A DNA stretch of 64,000 bases from Polytrichum commune. Its lineage: Eukaryota > Streptophyta > Polytrichopsida > Polytrichales > Polytrichaceae. The DNA is taken from contig OX485803.1 of NCBI GenBank assembly GCA_950295325.1, forward strand, positions 33,409,554 through 33,473,553. Reading direction: 5' to 3'. The notes beneath the pieces were generated by a model. The model saw nothing but the letters and a program-made list of their open reading frames with translations. It searched no databases and was not told the origin of the DNA. A program made the translations under genes and the position numbers. Positions 11,201 to 21,009 of this stretch are shown here, one piece after another; position 1 is the stretch's first letter, and each line of letters begins with the position of its first letter.

Positions 11201-12330
11201 GCCACGGCCAACATCTCGCCGTTGCTCGCCCTCACCACGCATCCCAACGAGTTGAAATGCACTTTCAAACCCCGCGATATGAGTTTGCTCACCGAAAGCA
11301 AGTTGGAATGCAAGTCGGGCACGTGAAGCACGTCGTGCATTCTAATGCTCCGTGCACGACCCTTCACACGTGTTTCCACTAGGATGGAGCCTTTGCCTAG
11401 GACCTCTACGATGCCATTGTCACCCATAAACACTTTACGGCCCGAAATGGATTCGTACGTGTCGAAAAATTGCTTATGCGGTGTCATGTGGTTCGAGGCC
11501 CCCGAATCAACTATCCATCTAGTGGTGGAGGTTTTAGACGCCCCATCTCTCACAACAAATGCAAAATCATCGCTCGACCTCGCGACGTTGGCATTCACCT
11601 TGCGTTTCAATCGACAATTGCGAGCGAGGTGGCCCAACTTACCACAATTGTAGCACCTCGGGCCGTCGCCTCGCCTCTCGTTGTTGTCGAACGTGCGAGG
11701 TTGGCGGGACAACATGGCCGCATCGTCTCCTTGAGGCTCCTTCTCCTTCCTCTTGGACACCTCGTGCATGAGACGTGCGGTGATGAAATCCAACGTGAGC
11801 TCCTTCATGGGGCGCGTCTCCAACGCCGTGATCAAATGGTCGAATGAAGGCGGTAGGCTATCGAGCAAGGTCATGACCACATCCTCGTCCTTCATTGGCA
11901 CCTCCAAGCATGTGAGTTGGTCGGCGAGAGATTTTACCTTGTTGATGTGGTCGAGGATGTCGGCGCCTTCGTCCATCTTGATGGTGAAAAACTTGCGCCT
12001 AATGAACAAGATGTTGGACAAGCTTTTGGTTTCATGGATGTTGCACAACGTCTTCCACGCTTCCGCCGGTCCTTTACACCCTTTGATGTGCGCCAACTCC
12101 TTGTCCACCAAGCTCGTGGCAATGATGGCGAAGGCTTTCTTGCATCGACGCTCGTACGCCTTCTTCACCTCGTCGCTCGCCGTGGACGGTGGCGGCAACT
12201 CCGAACCCTCCACGATCTCCCAAAGGTCTTTGGTGGACATCACCATCTCCAACTTGAACTTGTAGAGGTTGAAGTTGTCGCCGCCGAACTTGTCGAGCGT
12301 GATGTGGCCATCGCCCTCACTAGAAACCAT
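8266..12330 (-). CDS. E6 gag-pol polyprotein (Copia, subfamily A)
   Basis: Single uninterrupted ORF of 1354 codons. The ATG at 12328-12330 is chosen because it sits in a good eukaryotic context (A at -3, G at +4); 10 upstream in-frame codons lack an ATG. Order: Gag (UBN2/Retrotran_gag_2-like, about residues 20-200); CCHC knuckle CYNCGKLGHLARNC near 226; aspartic protease DSG near 275; HKRLGHLN...CEGC zinc-binding start of integrase near 413-450; DD35E core near 479/542/578; RT with YVDD near 1023; RNase H near 1195-1272. It would make virus-like particle protein and all replication enzymes from one frame. It starts MVSSEGD where others have MASSEGD, and carries one extra Glu in the linker. 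Confidence 0.95.
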   Translation of the reverse strand: MVSSEGDGHITLDKFGGDNFNLYKFKLEMVMSTKDLWEIVEGSELPPPSTASDEVKKAYERRCKKAFAIIATSLVDKELAHIKGCKGPAEAWKTLCNIHETKSLSNILFIRRKFFTIKMDEGADILDHINKVKSLADQLTCLEVPMKDEDVVMTLLDSLPPSFDHLITALETRPMKELTLDFITARLMHEVSKRKEKEPQGDDAAMLSRQPRTFDNNERRGDGPRCYNCGKLGHLARNCRLKRKVNANVARSSDDFAFVVRDGASKTSTTRWIVDSGASNHMTPHKQFFDTYESISGRKVFMGDNGIVEVLGKGSILVETRVKGRARSIRMHDVLHVPDLHSNLLSVSKLISRGLKVHFNSLGCVVRASNGEMLAVASLESNLYQLDTKVMHEAETSSLAHSEAHSHPLELWHKRLGHLNANSVKSLQTMVSGMDVRAVPNDVHSFACEGCVQGKQARRPFPTEGGTRATKILELVHSDVCGPMKTPSIGGARYFLTFIDDFSRKIWVYVLKSKSEVLARFKEWKTLVERQSEHVVKVLRTDNGGEYISKAFDDFLSKHGIARQNSSPYTPQQNGVAERANRTIVEMARSMIHAQRLGHEFWAEAVCNAVYVRNRCPTKAVEGKTPEEAWSGRMPHVSHMRVFGCVAYAKVPDQRRTKLDAKGVKCLFLGYCEGTKAYRLICLETKKIIKSPDVVFFEDKTHLEDCPSGSVDETPAVKVDISAKSDVDESEANGDDPLEELDIEEEEEDAEANIPATKSTRSAEASKLDYGKKPATKAPPPPQHSNETMGHSRYPDRARKPLGEWWKNHIPPPQDKEHANMATIGEPRNVREAIQSSDASEWELAMQEEFESLIANGTWELTPLPKGRKAVKCKWVFKTKKDARGVVVRFKARLVAKGCSQVEGVDFSETFAPVAKFNTIRVILALAAAMGLEIHQMDVKTAFLNGELDVVIYMEQPEGFVQKGREHLVCKLRKTLYGLKQSGRAWYECIHVFFVNKGFTRSHADHSLYVLQTCNYIVIVIIYVDDLVILSDDVDMINELKASLEREFEMSDLGELHFFLGVHFERDRRSRTITMHQRSYIETILERFGMSDCKPIATPLDTKTSLPKLSDDEHEEHLHEMKDVPYQEAVGSLMYAMVATRPDLAFAVSVVSRYMSKPGPMHWMAVKRIMRYLKGTLDMKLRIGGNHINVKGYSDADWAGDVENRRSTSGYVFFVGDGAVSWNSKRQQTVAQSTMEAEYMAMNRCTREAIWLRQLMEDVGCVQEDTTTIMCDNQGSMALAKNPTNHDRSKHIDVQHHFIREKIENKIVELEYCPTQYMVADILTKALARDRHEGLSKIMGLEYNATSQSGSIAR

Positions 12331-12444
12331 TTTGCAACTCAAATGCAAGCTCCCACTCACTTAATGTACCACGAGGGCTAAAAAACCCTCCAAAATTTTA
12401 GAATTTGATTTTAAACTTTGGAATTAATTCAAGGTTCTCACACA
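12331..12444 (-). other. E6 pre-gag leader
   Basis: About 115 bp between repeats and ATG. It holds a small inverted repeat (GAGGG, 8-nt loop, CCCTC in element orientation) about 40 nt upstream of the start codon, and an AT-rich stretch. Confidence 0.7.
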
Positions 12445-13140
12445 CTCAAGTCAGCACCTTTCCACTCCAAAGCTAAGCCAAATGACTACATAACCATCAA
12501 AAAGCCAAAACTAAGCCTTTTGGAACTCAAAACACCTCAAAGTTAGTTTTGAATGGATGGATCTCTCAAGTCAGCACCTTTCCACTCCAAAACTAAGCCA
12601 AATAACTACATAACCATCAAAAAGCCAAAACTAAGCCTTTTGGAACTCAAAACACCTCAAAGTTAATTTTGAATGGATGGATCTCTCAAGTCAGCACCTT
12701 TCCACTCCAAAACTAAGCCAAATAACTACATAACCATCAAAAAGCCACAACTAAGCCTTTTGGAACTCAAAACACCTCAAAGTTAGCATAGAATGGATGG
12801 ATCTCTCAAGTCAGCACCTTTCCACTCCAAAACTAAGCTTAATAACTACATAACCATCAAAAAGCCACACCTAAGCCTTTTGGAACTCAAAACACCTCAA
12901 AGTAAGCATAGAATGGATGGATCTCTCAAGTCAGCACCTTTCCACTCCAAAACTAAGCTTAATACCTACATAACCATCAAAAAGCCACACCTAAGCCTTT
13001 TGGAACTCAAAACACCTCAAAGTTAGTCTTGAATGGATGGATCTCTCAAGTCAGCACCTTTCCACTCCAAAACTAAGCTTAATAACTACATAACCGTCAA
13101 AAAGCCACACCTAAGCCTTTTGGAACTCAAAACACCTCAA
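12445..13140 (-). repeat. Type-1 120-bp tandem array of E6 (5.8 units)
   Basis: Reverse orientation, period 120 bp. Its unit order largely repeats that of E4, with fewer units. Confidence 0.96.
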
Positions 13141-13367
13141 ACCCTCAAAATGCGAATCGATCTCACATAAACATTCAAGATACAATGAACCTCAACCTAA
13201 CGTGTCCTCCACGCTGGTCCAAGTGTCCAAGAATGCTCCAAGGCGCTCCAAAAGTGGTCCAAAACTCCAAAACTCCACCAAAAGCTTGAAACACCTCCAA
13301 ATCGCCTCCGATCAGATCCGGCTCTCTCCTACCTCTTCCTAAGTTGATCTCTAAGCTCTAAAGCAAA
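13141..13367 (-). other. E6 leader between repeats and primer site
   Basis: Untranslated leader common to all type-1 copies. No ORF or other element seen. Confidence 0.75.
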
Positions 13368-13381
13368 GTGGGCCCATAACC
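13368..13381 (-). promoter_or_regulatory. Primer-binding site of E6 (half-tRNA type)
   Basis: GGTTATGGGCCCAC in element orientation, directly next to the 5' LTR. Confidence 0.8.
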
Positions 13382-13573
13382 TTTTGGGAAATGAGAGGAA
13401 GAAGCAAAGAGATCAGCGTAGCAAGCAAGAACACAATACACAATGGTTGCATACAATGGAGAGAGTGATTAGCTCCTCCCCTTATGCCTTTATTTATATG
13501 TATGGGTTAGGACCAGCGTAGACAACCCATATGGGACAATGTCACCGATGCAACCTAACACTATCTTGCAATA
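13382..13573 (-). repeat. L6: 5' LTR of E6
   Basis: 192-bp reverse LTR with the TTTTGGG end also found in L5; TSD CCGCT follows at 13574. Confidence 0.93.
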
Positions 13574-13578
13574 CCGCT
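13574..13578. repeat. Target-site duplication of E6, right copy
   Basis: CCGCT, matching 8082-8086. Confidence 0.93.
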
Positions 13579-14681
13579 CACCATGCTTTGGAGCATTTTC
13601 ACGCTATTGGCGTTGAGATGCCCCAACCTCTTGTGCCAAAGCTCCAAAGGATGCGAGTTGGCCTCGGAATGCGCCAAAGAACTCGTTTCGGCCCCATTCA
13701 ACACGTTGGTGTCCAATTGGTACAAATTGGACTCCAACGACGCCACGCCCAACATCTCGCCGTTGCTCGCCATCACCACGCATCCCAACGAGTTGAAATG
13801 CACTTTCAAACCCCTCGAAATGAGCTTGCTCACCGAAAGCAAGTTGGAATGCATTTTCGGCACATGAAGCACGTCGTGCATTCTAATGCTCCGCACACGG
13901 CCTTTCACGCGCGTTTCCACTAGTATGGAGCCTTTGCCTACGGCCTCTACCATGCCGTTATCACCCATAAACACTTTGCGACCCGTGACGGGTTCGTAAG
14001 TGTCGAAAAAATGCTTATGTGGTGTCATGTGTTGCGAGGCCCCCGAATCCACGATCCATCTAGTGGCGGACGTTTTAGACGCCCCATCTCTCGCTACAAA
14101 TGCAAAATCATCACTCGCCCTTGCCATGTTTGCGTTCACCTTGCGTTTCATTCGACAATTACGAGCAATGTGGCCCAACTTACCACAATTGTAGCACCTC
14201 GGGCCGTCGCCGCGCCTCTCGTTGTTGTCAAACGCTCGAGGTTGGCGGGACAACATGGCCGCATCGTCGCCTTGAGGCTCCTTCTCCTTCCTCTTGGACA
14301 CCTCGTGCATGAGACGTGCGGTGATGAAGTCCAACTTGAGCTCCGAAATGGGGCGCGTCTCCAATGCGGTGATCAAATGCTCGAACGAGGGTGGTAGGCT
14401 ATCGAGCAAGGTCATGACCACGTCCTCGTCCTTCATAGGCACCTCCAAGCACGTGAGTTGGTCCGCAAGAGATTTTACCTTGTTGATGTGCGTGAGGATG
14501 TCGTCGCCCTCGTCCATCTTGATGGTGAAGAACTTGCGCCTTATGAACAAGATGTTGGACAAGCTTTTGGTTTCGTGGATGTTGCACAAGGTCTTCCACG
14601 CTTCCGCGGGTCCCTTGCATCCTTTGATGTGCGCCAACTCCTTGTCCACCAAACTCATGGCAATGATGGCGAAGGCTTTCT
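13574..14681 (-). pseudogene. E5 (5' part): Copia gag, protease and pre-integrase, subfamily B, truncated
   Basis: Reverse-strand open frame of about 369 codons. It starts in Gag at KKAFAIIAMSLVDKEL (the first ~60 codons are lost where L7 cuts at 14681). It continues through the CCHC knuckle (CYNCGKLGHIARNC), the protease DSGASQHMTP and HKRLGHLN to MVSG, where E6 interrupts. Joined with 5631-8086 it is one B element lacking its 5' end and 3' end. GDDILTHINK and RPISELKLDF mark it as subfamily B. The right flank at L7 is TTTCT. Confidence 0.92.
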
Positions 14682-14873
14682 TATTGGAAGATAGTGTTAG
14701 GTTGCAACGGTGACATTGTCCCATATGGGTTGTCTACGCTGGTCCTAACCCATACATATAAATAAAGGCATAAGGGGAGGAGCTAACAACTCTCTCCATT
14801 GTATGCAACCATTGTGTATTGTGTTCTTGCTTGCTACGCTGATCTCTTTGCTTCTTCCTCTCATTTCCCAATA
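14682..14873 (+). repeat. L7: 5' LTR of E7
   Basis: 192-bp forward LTR, nearly identical to L12 (two base differences near GCTAACAAC/GCTAATCAC). Left flank is TTTCT in E5. Confidence 0.93.
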
Positions 14874-15114
14874 GGTTATGGGCCCACTTTGCTTTAGAGC
14901 TTAGAGATCAACTTAGGAAGAGGTAGGAGAGAGCCGGATCTGATCGGAGGCGATTTGGAGGTGTTTCAAGCTTTTGGTGGAGTTTTGGAGTTTTGGAGCA
15001 CTTTTGGATCGCCTTGGAGCATTCTTGGACACTTGGACCAGCGTGGAGGACACGTTAGGTTGAGGTTCATTGTATCTTGAATGTTTATGTGAGATCGATT
15101 CGCATTTTGAGGGT
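14874..15114 (+). other. E7 primer-binding site and leader
   Basis: The primer site GGTTATGGGCCCAC occupies 14874-14887, directly after L7. The remainder is the common untranslated leader. Confidence 0.78.
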
Positions 15115-16653
15115 TTGAGGTGTTTTGAGTTCCAAAAGGCTTAGGTGTGGCTTTTTGACGGTTATGTAGTTATTAAGCTTAGTTTTGGAGTGGAAAGGTG
15201 CTGACTTGAGAGATCCATCCATTCTATGCTAACTTTGAGGTGTTTTGAGTTCCAAAAGGCTTAGTTGTGGCTTTTTGATGGTTATGTAGTTATTTGGCTT
15301 AGTTTTGGAGTGGAAAGGTGCTGACTTGAGAGATCCATCCATTCAAAATTAACTTTGAGGTGTTTTGAGTTCCAAAAGGCTTAGTTGTGGCTTTTTGATG
15401 GTTATGTAGTTATTTGGCTTAGTTTTGGAGTGGAAAGGTGCTGACTTGAGAGATCCATCCATTCAAAATTAACTTTGAGGTGTTTTGAGTTCCAAAAGGC
15501 TTAGTTTTGGCTTTTTGATGGTTATGTAGTTATTTGGCTTAGTTTTGGAGTGGAAAGGTGCTGACTTGAGAGATCCATCCATTCAAAACTAACTTTGAGG
15601 TGTTTTGAGTTCCAAAAGGCTTAGTTTTGGCTTTTTGATGGTTATGTAGTTATTTGGCTTAGTTTTGGAGTGGAAAGGTGCTGACTTGAGAGATCCATCC
15701 ATTCAAGACTAACTTTGAGGTGTTTTGAGTTCCAAAAAGCTTAGTTGTGGTTTTTTGATGGTTATGTAGTTATTTGGCTTAGTTTTGGAGTGGAAAGGTG
15801 CTGACTTGAGAGATCCATCCATTCAAAACTAACTTTGAGGTGTTTTGAGTTCCAAAAGGCTTAGTTTTGACTTTTTGATGGTTATGTAGTCATTTGGCTT
15901 AGTTTTGGAGTGGAAAGGTGCTGACTTGAGAGATCCATCCATTCAAAACTAACTTTGAGGTGTTTTGAGTACCAAAAGGCTTAGTTTTGACTTTTTGATG
16001 GTTATGTAGTCATTTGGCTTAGCTTTGGAGTGGAAAGGTGCTGACTTGAGAGATCCATCCATTCAAGACTAACTTTGAGGTGTTTTGAGTTCCAAAAGGC
16101 TTAGTTTTGACTTTTTGATGGTTATGTAGTTATTTGGCTTAGTTTTGGAGTGGAAAGGTGCTGACTTGAGAGATCCATCCATTCAAAACTAACTTTGAGG
16201 TGTTTTGAGTTCCAAAAGGCTTAGTTTTGACTTTTTGATGGTTATGTAGTCATTTGGCTTAGCTTTGGAGTGGAAAGGTGCTGACTTGAGAGATCCATCC
16301 ATTCAAAACTAACTTTGAGGTGTTTTGAGTTCCAAAAAGCTTAGTTGTGGTTTTTTGATGGTTATGTAGTTATTTGGCTTAGTTTTGGAGTGGAAAGGTG
16401 CTGACTTGAGAGATCCATCCATTCAAGACTAACTTTGAGGTGTTTTGAGTTCCAAAAGGCTTAGGTGTGGCTTTTTGATGGTTATGTAGGTATTAAGCTT
16501 AGTTTTGGAGTGGAAAGGTGCTGACTTGAGAGATCCATCCATTCTATGCTTACTTTGAGGTGTTTTGAGTTCCAAAAGGCTTAGGTGTGGCTTTTTGATG
16601 GTTATGTAGTTATTAAGCTTAGTTTTGGAGTGGAAAGGTGCTGACTTGAGAGA
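15115..16653 (+). repeat. Type-1 120-bp tandem array of E7 (about 12.8 units)
   Basis: Longest array in the window. Several units carry the rarer GACTTTTTGATGG, ATTTGGCTTAG and ATTCAAGACTAAC variants, and some are repeated in the same order. It is cut by L8 right after GAGAGA at 16653. Confidence 0.96.
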
Positions 16654-16845
16654 TATTGGGAAATGAGAGGAGAAAGCAAAGACATCAGCGTAGAAAGGTA
16701 GAACACAACACACAAGGATTGCATACAATGGAGAGAGTGATTAGCTCCTCCCCTTATGCCTTTATTTATATGTATGGGTTAGGACCAGCGTAGACAACCC
16801 ATATGGGACAATGTCACCGTTGCAACCTAACACTATCTTCCAATA
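16654..16845 (-). repeat. L8: 3' LTR of E8, mosaic type
   Basis: 192-bp reverse LTR. The U5 half is b-type (GTAGAAAGGTAGAACACAAC) while U3 is a-type (GTATGGGTTAGG, GCGTAGACAACC). Confidence 0.9.
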
Positions 16846-19800
16846 CTCCCACTTTGCGAGGTGGCATTGTTCTCCAACCCCATTATTTCACTTAACCCCT
16901 CATGCCTATCTCTCGCTAAAGCCTTTGTTAGAATGTCCGCTACCATATATTGCGTTGGACAATATTCTAACTCTACAATTTTGTTTTCAATTTTTTCTCT
17001 AATGAAATGATGTTGCACATCTATATGCTTCGACCTATCATGGTTGGTTGGGTTCTTAGCTAATGCCATAGAACCTTGGTTGTCGCACATGATGGTCGTG
17101 GCCTCTTCTTGTACACAACCTACATCCTCCATTAATTGCCTTAGCCAAATGGCCTCCCTCGTGCATCGGTTCATGGCCATGTACTCCGCCTCCATTGTTG
17201 ATTGTGCCACCGTTTGTTGCCGTTTGCTATTCCACGAAACGGCTCCGTCTCCAACAAAGAATACGTACCCGGACGTGGACCTACGGTTTTCCACATCGCC
17301 GGCCCAATCCGCATCCGAATATCCTTTGACGTTAATATGATTGCCTCCGATGCGCAACTTCATATCTAAGGTGCCCTTCAAGTAGCGCATGATCCGTTTG
17401 ACCGCCATCCAATGCATGGGACCCGGTTTCGACATATAGCGGCTTACCACGCTTACCGCAAATGCGAGGTCCGGTCTTGTGGCCACCATTGCGTACATCA
17501 ACGACCCCACCGCTTCTTGATACGGAATGTCCTTCATTTCGTGTGAATGCTCCTCGTATTCCTCCTCCGAAAGCTTCGGCAACGATGTCTTGGTGTCGAG
17601 CGGGGTTGAGATGGGCTTGCAATCGCTCATGCCGAATCGCTCCAAAATGGTTTCGATGTAGCTTCGTTGATGCATGGTGATGGTGCGCGTCCTCCTATCC
17701 CGCTCGAAATGGACTCCGAGGAAGAAATGCAATTCGCCGAGGTCGCTCATCTCGAACTCCTTCTCGAGGCTAGCCTTCAACTCGTTGATCATGTCCACGT
17801 CGTCCGACAAAATCACGAGGTCGTCCACATATATGATGACAATCACAATGTAGTTGCAAGTTTGCAAAACATACAACGAGTGATCCGCATGGCTCCTCGT
17901 AAAGCCTTTGTTCACGAAGAACACGTGAATGCATTCGTACCATGCTCGTCCGGATTGCTTCAATCCGTAGAGCGTTTTCCTCAACTTGCATACGAGATGC
18001 TCTCGGCCTTTTTGCACGAACCCCTCCGGTTGCTCCATGTAGATCACCACGTCCAATTCGCCGTTCAAGAATGCGGTCTTCACGTCCATTTGATGTATCT
18101 CCAAGCCCATGGCCGCCGCCAATGCGAGTATGACTCGAATGGTGTTGAATTTGGCCACCGGTGCAAAGGTTTCGCTAAAGTCTACGCCTTCCACTTGCGA
18201 GCACCCCTTTGCTACTAACCTTGCTTTGAAACGAACCACCACGCCTCTCGCATCTTTTTTCGTTTTAAACACCCATTTGCACTTCACGGCCTTGCGGCCC
18301 TTCGGCAACGGAGTTAATTCCCACGTGCCGTTGGCAATGAGAGATTCGAACTCCTCTTGCATAGCCAACTCCCACTCGCTCGCATCACTCGATTGAATGG
18401 CCTCTCTCACATTTCTAGGTTCCCCGATGGTTGCCATGTTTGCATGCTCTTTGTCTTGGGGCGGCGGAATGTGGTTCTTCCACCATTCCCCGAGCGGTTT
18501 GCGTGCCCTATCCGGATACCTAGAATGGCCCATGGTTTCATTGCTATGTTGCGGTGGTGGAGGTGCTTTGGTTGCGGGTTTCTTACCGTAGTCAAGTTTC
18601 GATGCCTCCGCGCTACGAGTGGATTTCGTGGCCGGAATGTTGGCCTCCGCATCCTCCTCCTCCTCGATGTCGAGCTCCTCCAAAGGATCGTCGCCGTTGG
18701 CCTCCGACTCGTCCACGTCCGATTTGGCGGATATGTCCACCTTGACCGCCGGTGTTTCGTCAATGCTCCCACTTGGACAATCCTCCAAATGCGTTTTGTC
18801 CTCGAAAAACACCACGTCCGGACTCTTGATGATTTTCTTAGTCTCCAAGCAAATGAGCCGGTACGCCTTCGTGCCTTCGCAATATCCGAGGAACAAACAC
18901 TTGACGCCCTTCGCGTCCAACTTCGTCCGCCGTTGATCCGGCACCTTCGCATAAGCCACGCAACCGAACACGCGCATGTGGGACACGTGCGGCATCCTCC
19001 CGCTCCACGCTTCCTCGGGCGTCTTACCTTCCACGGCCTTCGTGGGGCACCGGTTGCGCACGTACACCGCATTGCACACCGCCTCCGCCCAAAATTCGTG
19101 GCCGAGGCGTTGGGCATGAATCATGGACCGCGCCATCTCCACGATGGTGCGATTGGCCCGTTCGGCCACCCCGTTTTGTTGCGGCGTGTAAGGTGAAGAA
19201 TTTTGGCGTGCGATGCCATGTTTGCTTAAGAAATCGTCGAATGCCTTAGAAATGTATTCCCCGCCGTTATCCGTCCTAAGGACCTTCACTACGTGTTCCG
19301 ATTGCCTCTCCACCAAGGTTTTCCATTCTTTGAACCTTGCCAACACCTCGCTCTTGGATTTGAGCACATACACCCAAATCTTGCGCGAAAAATCGTCGAT
19401 GAAGGTGAGAAAATACCTTGCGCCTCCAATGGACGGCGTTTTCATCGGCCCGCACACGTCGGAATGCACGAGCTCCAAGATCTTGGTGGCGCGGGTGCCT
19501 CCCTCCGTGGGAAACGGACGCCTCGCTTGCTTGCCTTGGACGCATCCTTCGCACGCGAACGAATGCACGTCGTTGGGCACCGCTCGCACGTCCATGCCGC
19601 TCACCATGGTTTGGAGCGATTTCACGCTATTGGCGTTGAGATGCCCCAACCTCTTGTGCCAAAGCTCCAAAGGATGCGAGTTGGCCTCCGAATGCGCCAA
19701 AGAACTCGTTTCGGCCTCATGCATCACCTTCGTGTCCAATTGGTACAAATTGGACTCCAACGACGCCACGGCCAACATCTCGCCGTTGCTCGCCCTCACC

Positions 19801-20894
19801 ACGCATCCCAACGAGTTGAAATGCACTTTCAAACCCCGCGATATGAGTTTGCTCACCGAAAGCAAGTTGGAATGCAAGTCGGGCACGTGAAGCACGTCGT
19901 GCATTCTAATGCTCCGTGCACGACCCTTCACACGTGTTTCCACTAGGATGGAGCCTTTGCCTAGGACCTCTACGATGCCATTGTCACCCATAAACACTTT
20001 ACGGCCCGAAATGGATTCGTACGTGTCGAAAAATTGCTTATGCGGTGTCATGTGGTTCGAGGCCCCCGAATCAACTATCCATCTAGTGGTGGAGGTTTTA
20101 GACGCCCCATCTCTCACAACAAATGCAAAATCATCGCTCGACCTCGCGACGTTGGCATTCACCTTGCGTTTCAATCGACAATTGCGAGCGAGGTGGCCCA
20201 ACTTACCACAATTGTAGCACCTCGGGCCGTCGCCTCGCCTCTCGTTGTTGTCGAACGTGCGAGGTTGGCGGGACAACATGGCCGCATCGTCTCCTTGAGG
20301 CTCCTTCTCCTTCCTCTTGGACACCTCGTGCATGAGACGTGCGGTGATGAAATCCAACGTGAGCTCCTTCATGGGGCGCGTCTCCAATGCGGTGATCAAA
20401 TGCTCGAACGAGGGTGGTAGGCTATCGAGCAAGGTCATGACCACGTCCTCGTCCTTCATAGGCACCTCCAAGCACGTGAGTTGGTCCGCAAGAGATTTTA
20501 CCTTGTTGATGTGCGTGAGGATGTCGTCGCCCTCGTCCATCTTGATGGTGAAGAACTTGCGCCTTATGAACAAGATGTTGGACAAGCTTTTGGTTTCGTG
20601 GATGTTGCACAAGGTCTTCCACGCTTCCGCGGGTCCCTTGCATCCTTTGATGTGCGCCAACTCCTTGTCCACCAAACTCATGGCAATGATGGCGAAGGCT
20701 TTCTTGCATCGTCGCTCGTACGCCTTCTTGACTTCGTCGCTCGCCGTAGAAGGCGGTGGCAACTCCGAACCATCCACGATCTCCCAAAGATCCTTGGTGG
20801 ACATCACCATCTCCAACTTGAACTTGTAGAGGTTGAAGTTGTCGCCGCCGAACTTGTCGAGCGTGATGTGGCCATCGCCCTCACTAGAAGCCAT
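16833..20894 (-). CDS. E8 gag-pol polyprotein (Copia, A backbone with B tracts)
   Basis: Uninterrupted ORF of 1353 codons from the ATG at 20892-20894 to a TAG inside the 3' LTR. All catalytic motifs are present: CCHC, DSG, DD35E, YVDD, RNase H acidic residues. The protein switches between subfamilies. It begins as A (MASSEGDGHITLDKF), is B from about EIVDGSELPP through AMSLVDKEL, GDDILTHINK and EHLITALETRP (roughly 20387-20797), then A again from MKELTLDF. A second B-like stretch covers RTRTITMHQ to HSHEMKDIPYQ (roughly 17519-17768). The product should be functional on sequence grounds. Confidence 0.93.
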   Translation of the reverse strand: MASSEGDGHITLDKFGGDNFNLYKFKLEMVMSTKDLWEIVDGSELPPPSTASDEVKKAYERRCKKAFAIIAMSLVDKELAHIKGCKGPAEAWKTLCNIHETKSLSNILFIRRKFFTIKMDEGDDILTHINKVKSLADQLTCLEVPMKDEDVVMTLLDSLPPSFEHLITALETRPMKELTLDFITARLMHEVSKRKEKEPQGDDAAMLSRQPRTFDNNERRGDGPRCYNCGKLGHLARNCRLKRKVNANVARSSDDFAFVVRDGASKTSTTRWIVDSGASNHMTPHKQFFDTYESISGRKVFMGDNGIVEVLGKGSILVETRVKGRARSIRMHDVLHVPDLHSNLLSVSKLISRGLKVHFNSLGCVVRASNGEMLAVASLESNLYQLDTKVMHEAETSSLAHSEANSHPLELWHKRLGHLNANSVKSLQTMVSGMDVRAVPNDVHSFACEGCVQGKQARRPFPTEGGTRATKILELVHSDVCGPMKTPSIGGARYFLTFIDDFSRKIWVYVLKSKSEVLARFKEWKTLVERQSEHVVKVLRTDNGGEYISKAFDDFLSKHGIARQNSSPYTPQQNGVAERANRTIVEMARSMIHAQRLGHEFWAEAVCNAVYVRNRCPTKAVEGKTPEEAWSGRMPHVSHMRVFGCVAYAKVPDQRRTKLDAKGVKCLFLGYCEGTKAYRLICLETKKIIKSPDVVFFEDKTHLEDCPSGSIDETPAVKVDISAKSDVDESEANGDDPLEELDIEEEEDAEANIPATKSTRSAEASKLDYGKKPATKAPPPPQHSNETMGHSRYPDRARKPLGEWWKNHIPPPQDKEHANMATIGEPRNVREAIQSSDASEWELAMQEEFESLIANGTWELTPLPKGRKAVKCKWVFKTKKDARGVVVRFKARLVAKGCSQVEGVDFSETFAPVAKFNTIRVILALAAAMGLEIHQMDVKTAFLNGELDVVIYMEQPEGFVQKGREHLVCKLRKTLYGLKQSGRAWYECIHVFFVNKGFTRSHADHSLYVLQTCNYIVIVIIYVDDLVILSDDVDMINELKASLEKEFEMSDLGELHFFLGVHFERDRRTRTITMHQRSYIETILERFGMSDCKPISTPLDTKTSLPKLSEEEYEEHSHEMKDIPYQEAVGSLMYAMVATRPDLAFAVSVVSRYMSKPGPMHWMAVKRIMRYLKGTLDMKLRIGGNHINVKGYSDADWAGDVENRRSTSGYVFFVGDGAVSWNSKRQQTVAQSTMEAEYMAMNRCTREAIWLRQLMEDVGCVQEEATTIMCDNQGSMALAKNPTNHDRSKHIDVQHHFIREKIENKIVELEYCPTQYMVADILTKALARDRHEGLSEIMGLENNATSQSGSIGR

Positions 20895-21009
20895 TTTGCA
20901 ACTCAAATGCAAGCTCCCACTCACTTAATGTACCACGAGGGCTAAAAAACCCTCCAAAATTTTAGAATTTGATTTTAAACTTTGGAATTAATTCAAGGTT
21001 CTCACACAC

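Larger units (their letters stand above)
8087..13573 (-). mobile_element. E6: complete reverse Copia element, subfamily A (5487 bp)
   Basis: Full-length element inserted into E5 with TSD CCGCT. From right to left: 5' LTR 13382-13573, primer site 13368-13381, leader 13141-13367, 5.8 type-1 repeats 12445-13140, pre-gag leader 12331-12444, gag-pol 8266-12330, purine tract, 3' LTR 8087-8278. The two LTRs look identical and share a terminal change: TTTTGGG rather than TATTGGG at the U5 end. Matching LTRs, intact ORF and TSD indicate a recent, probably autonomous insertion. Confidence 0.95.
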
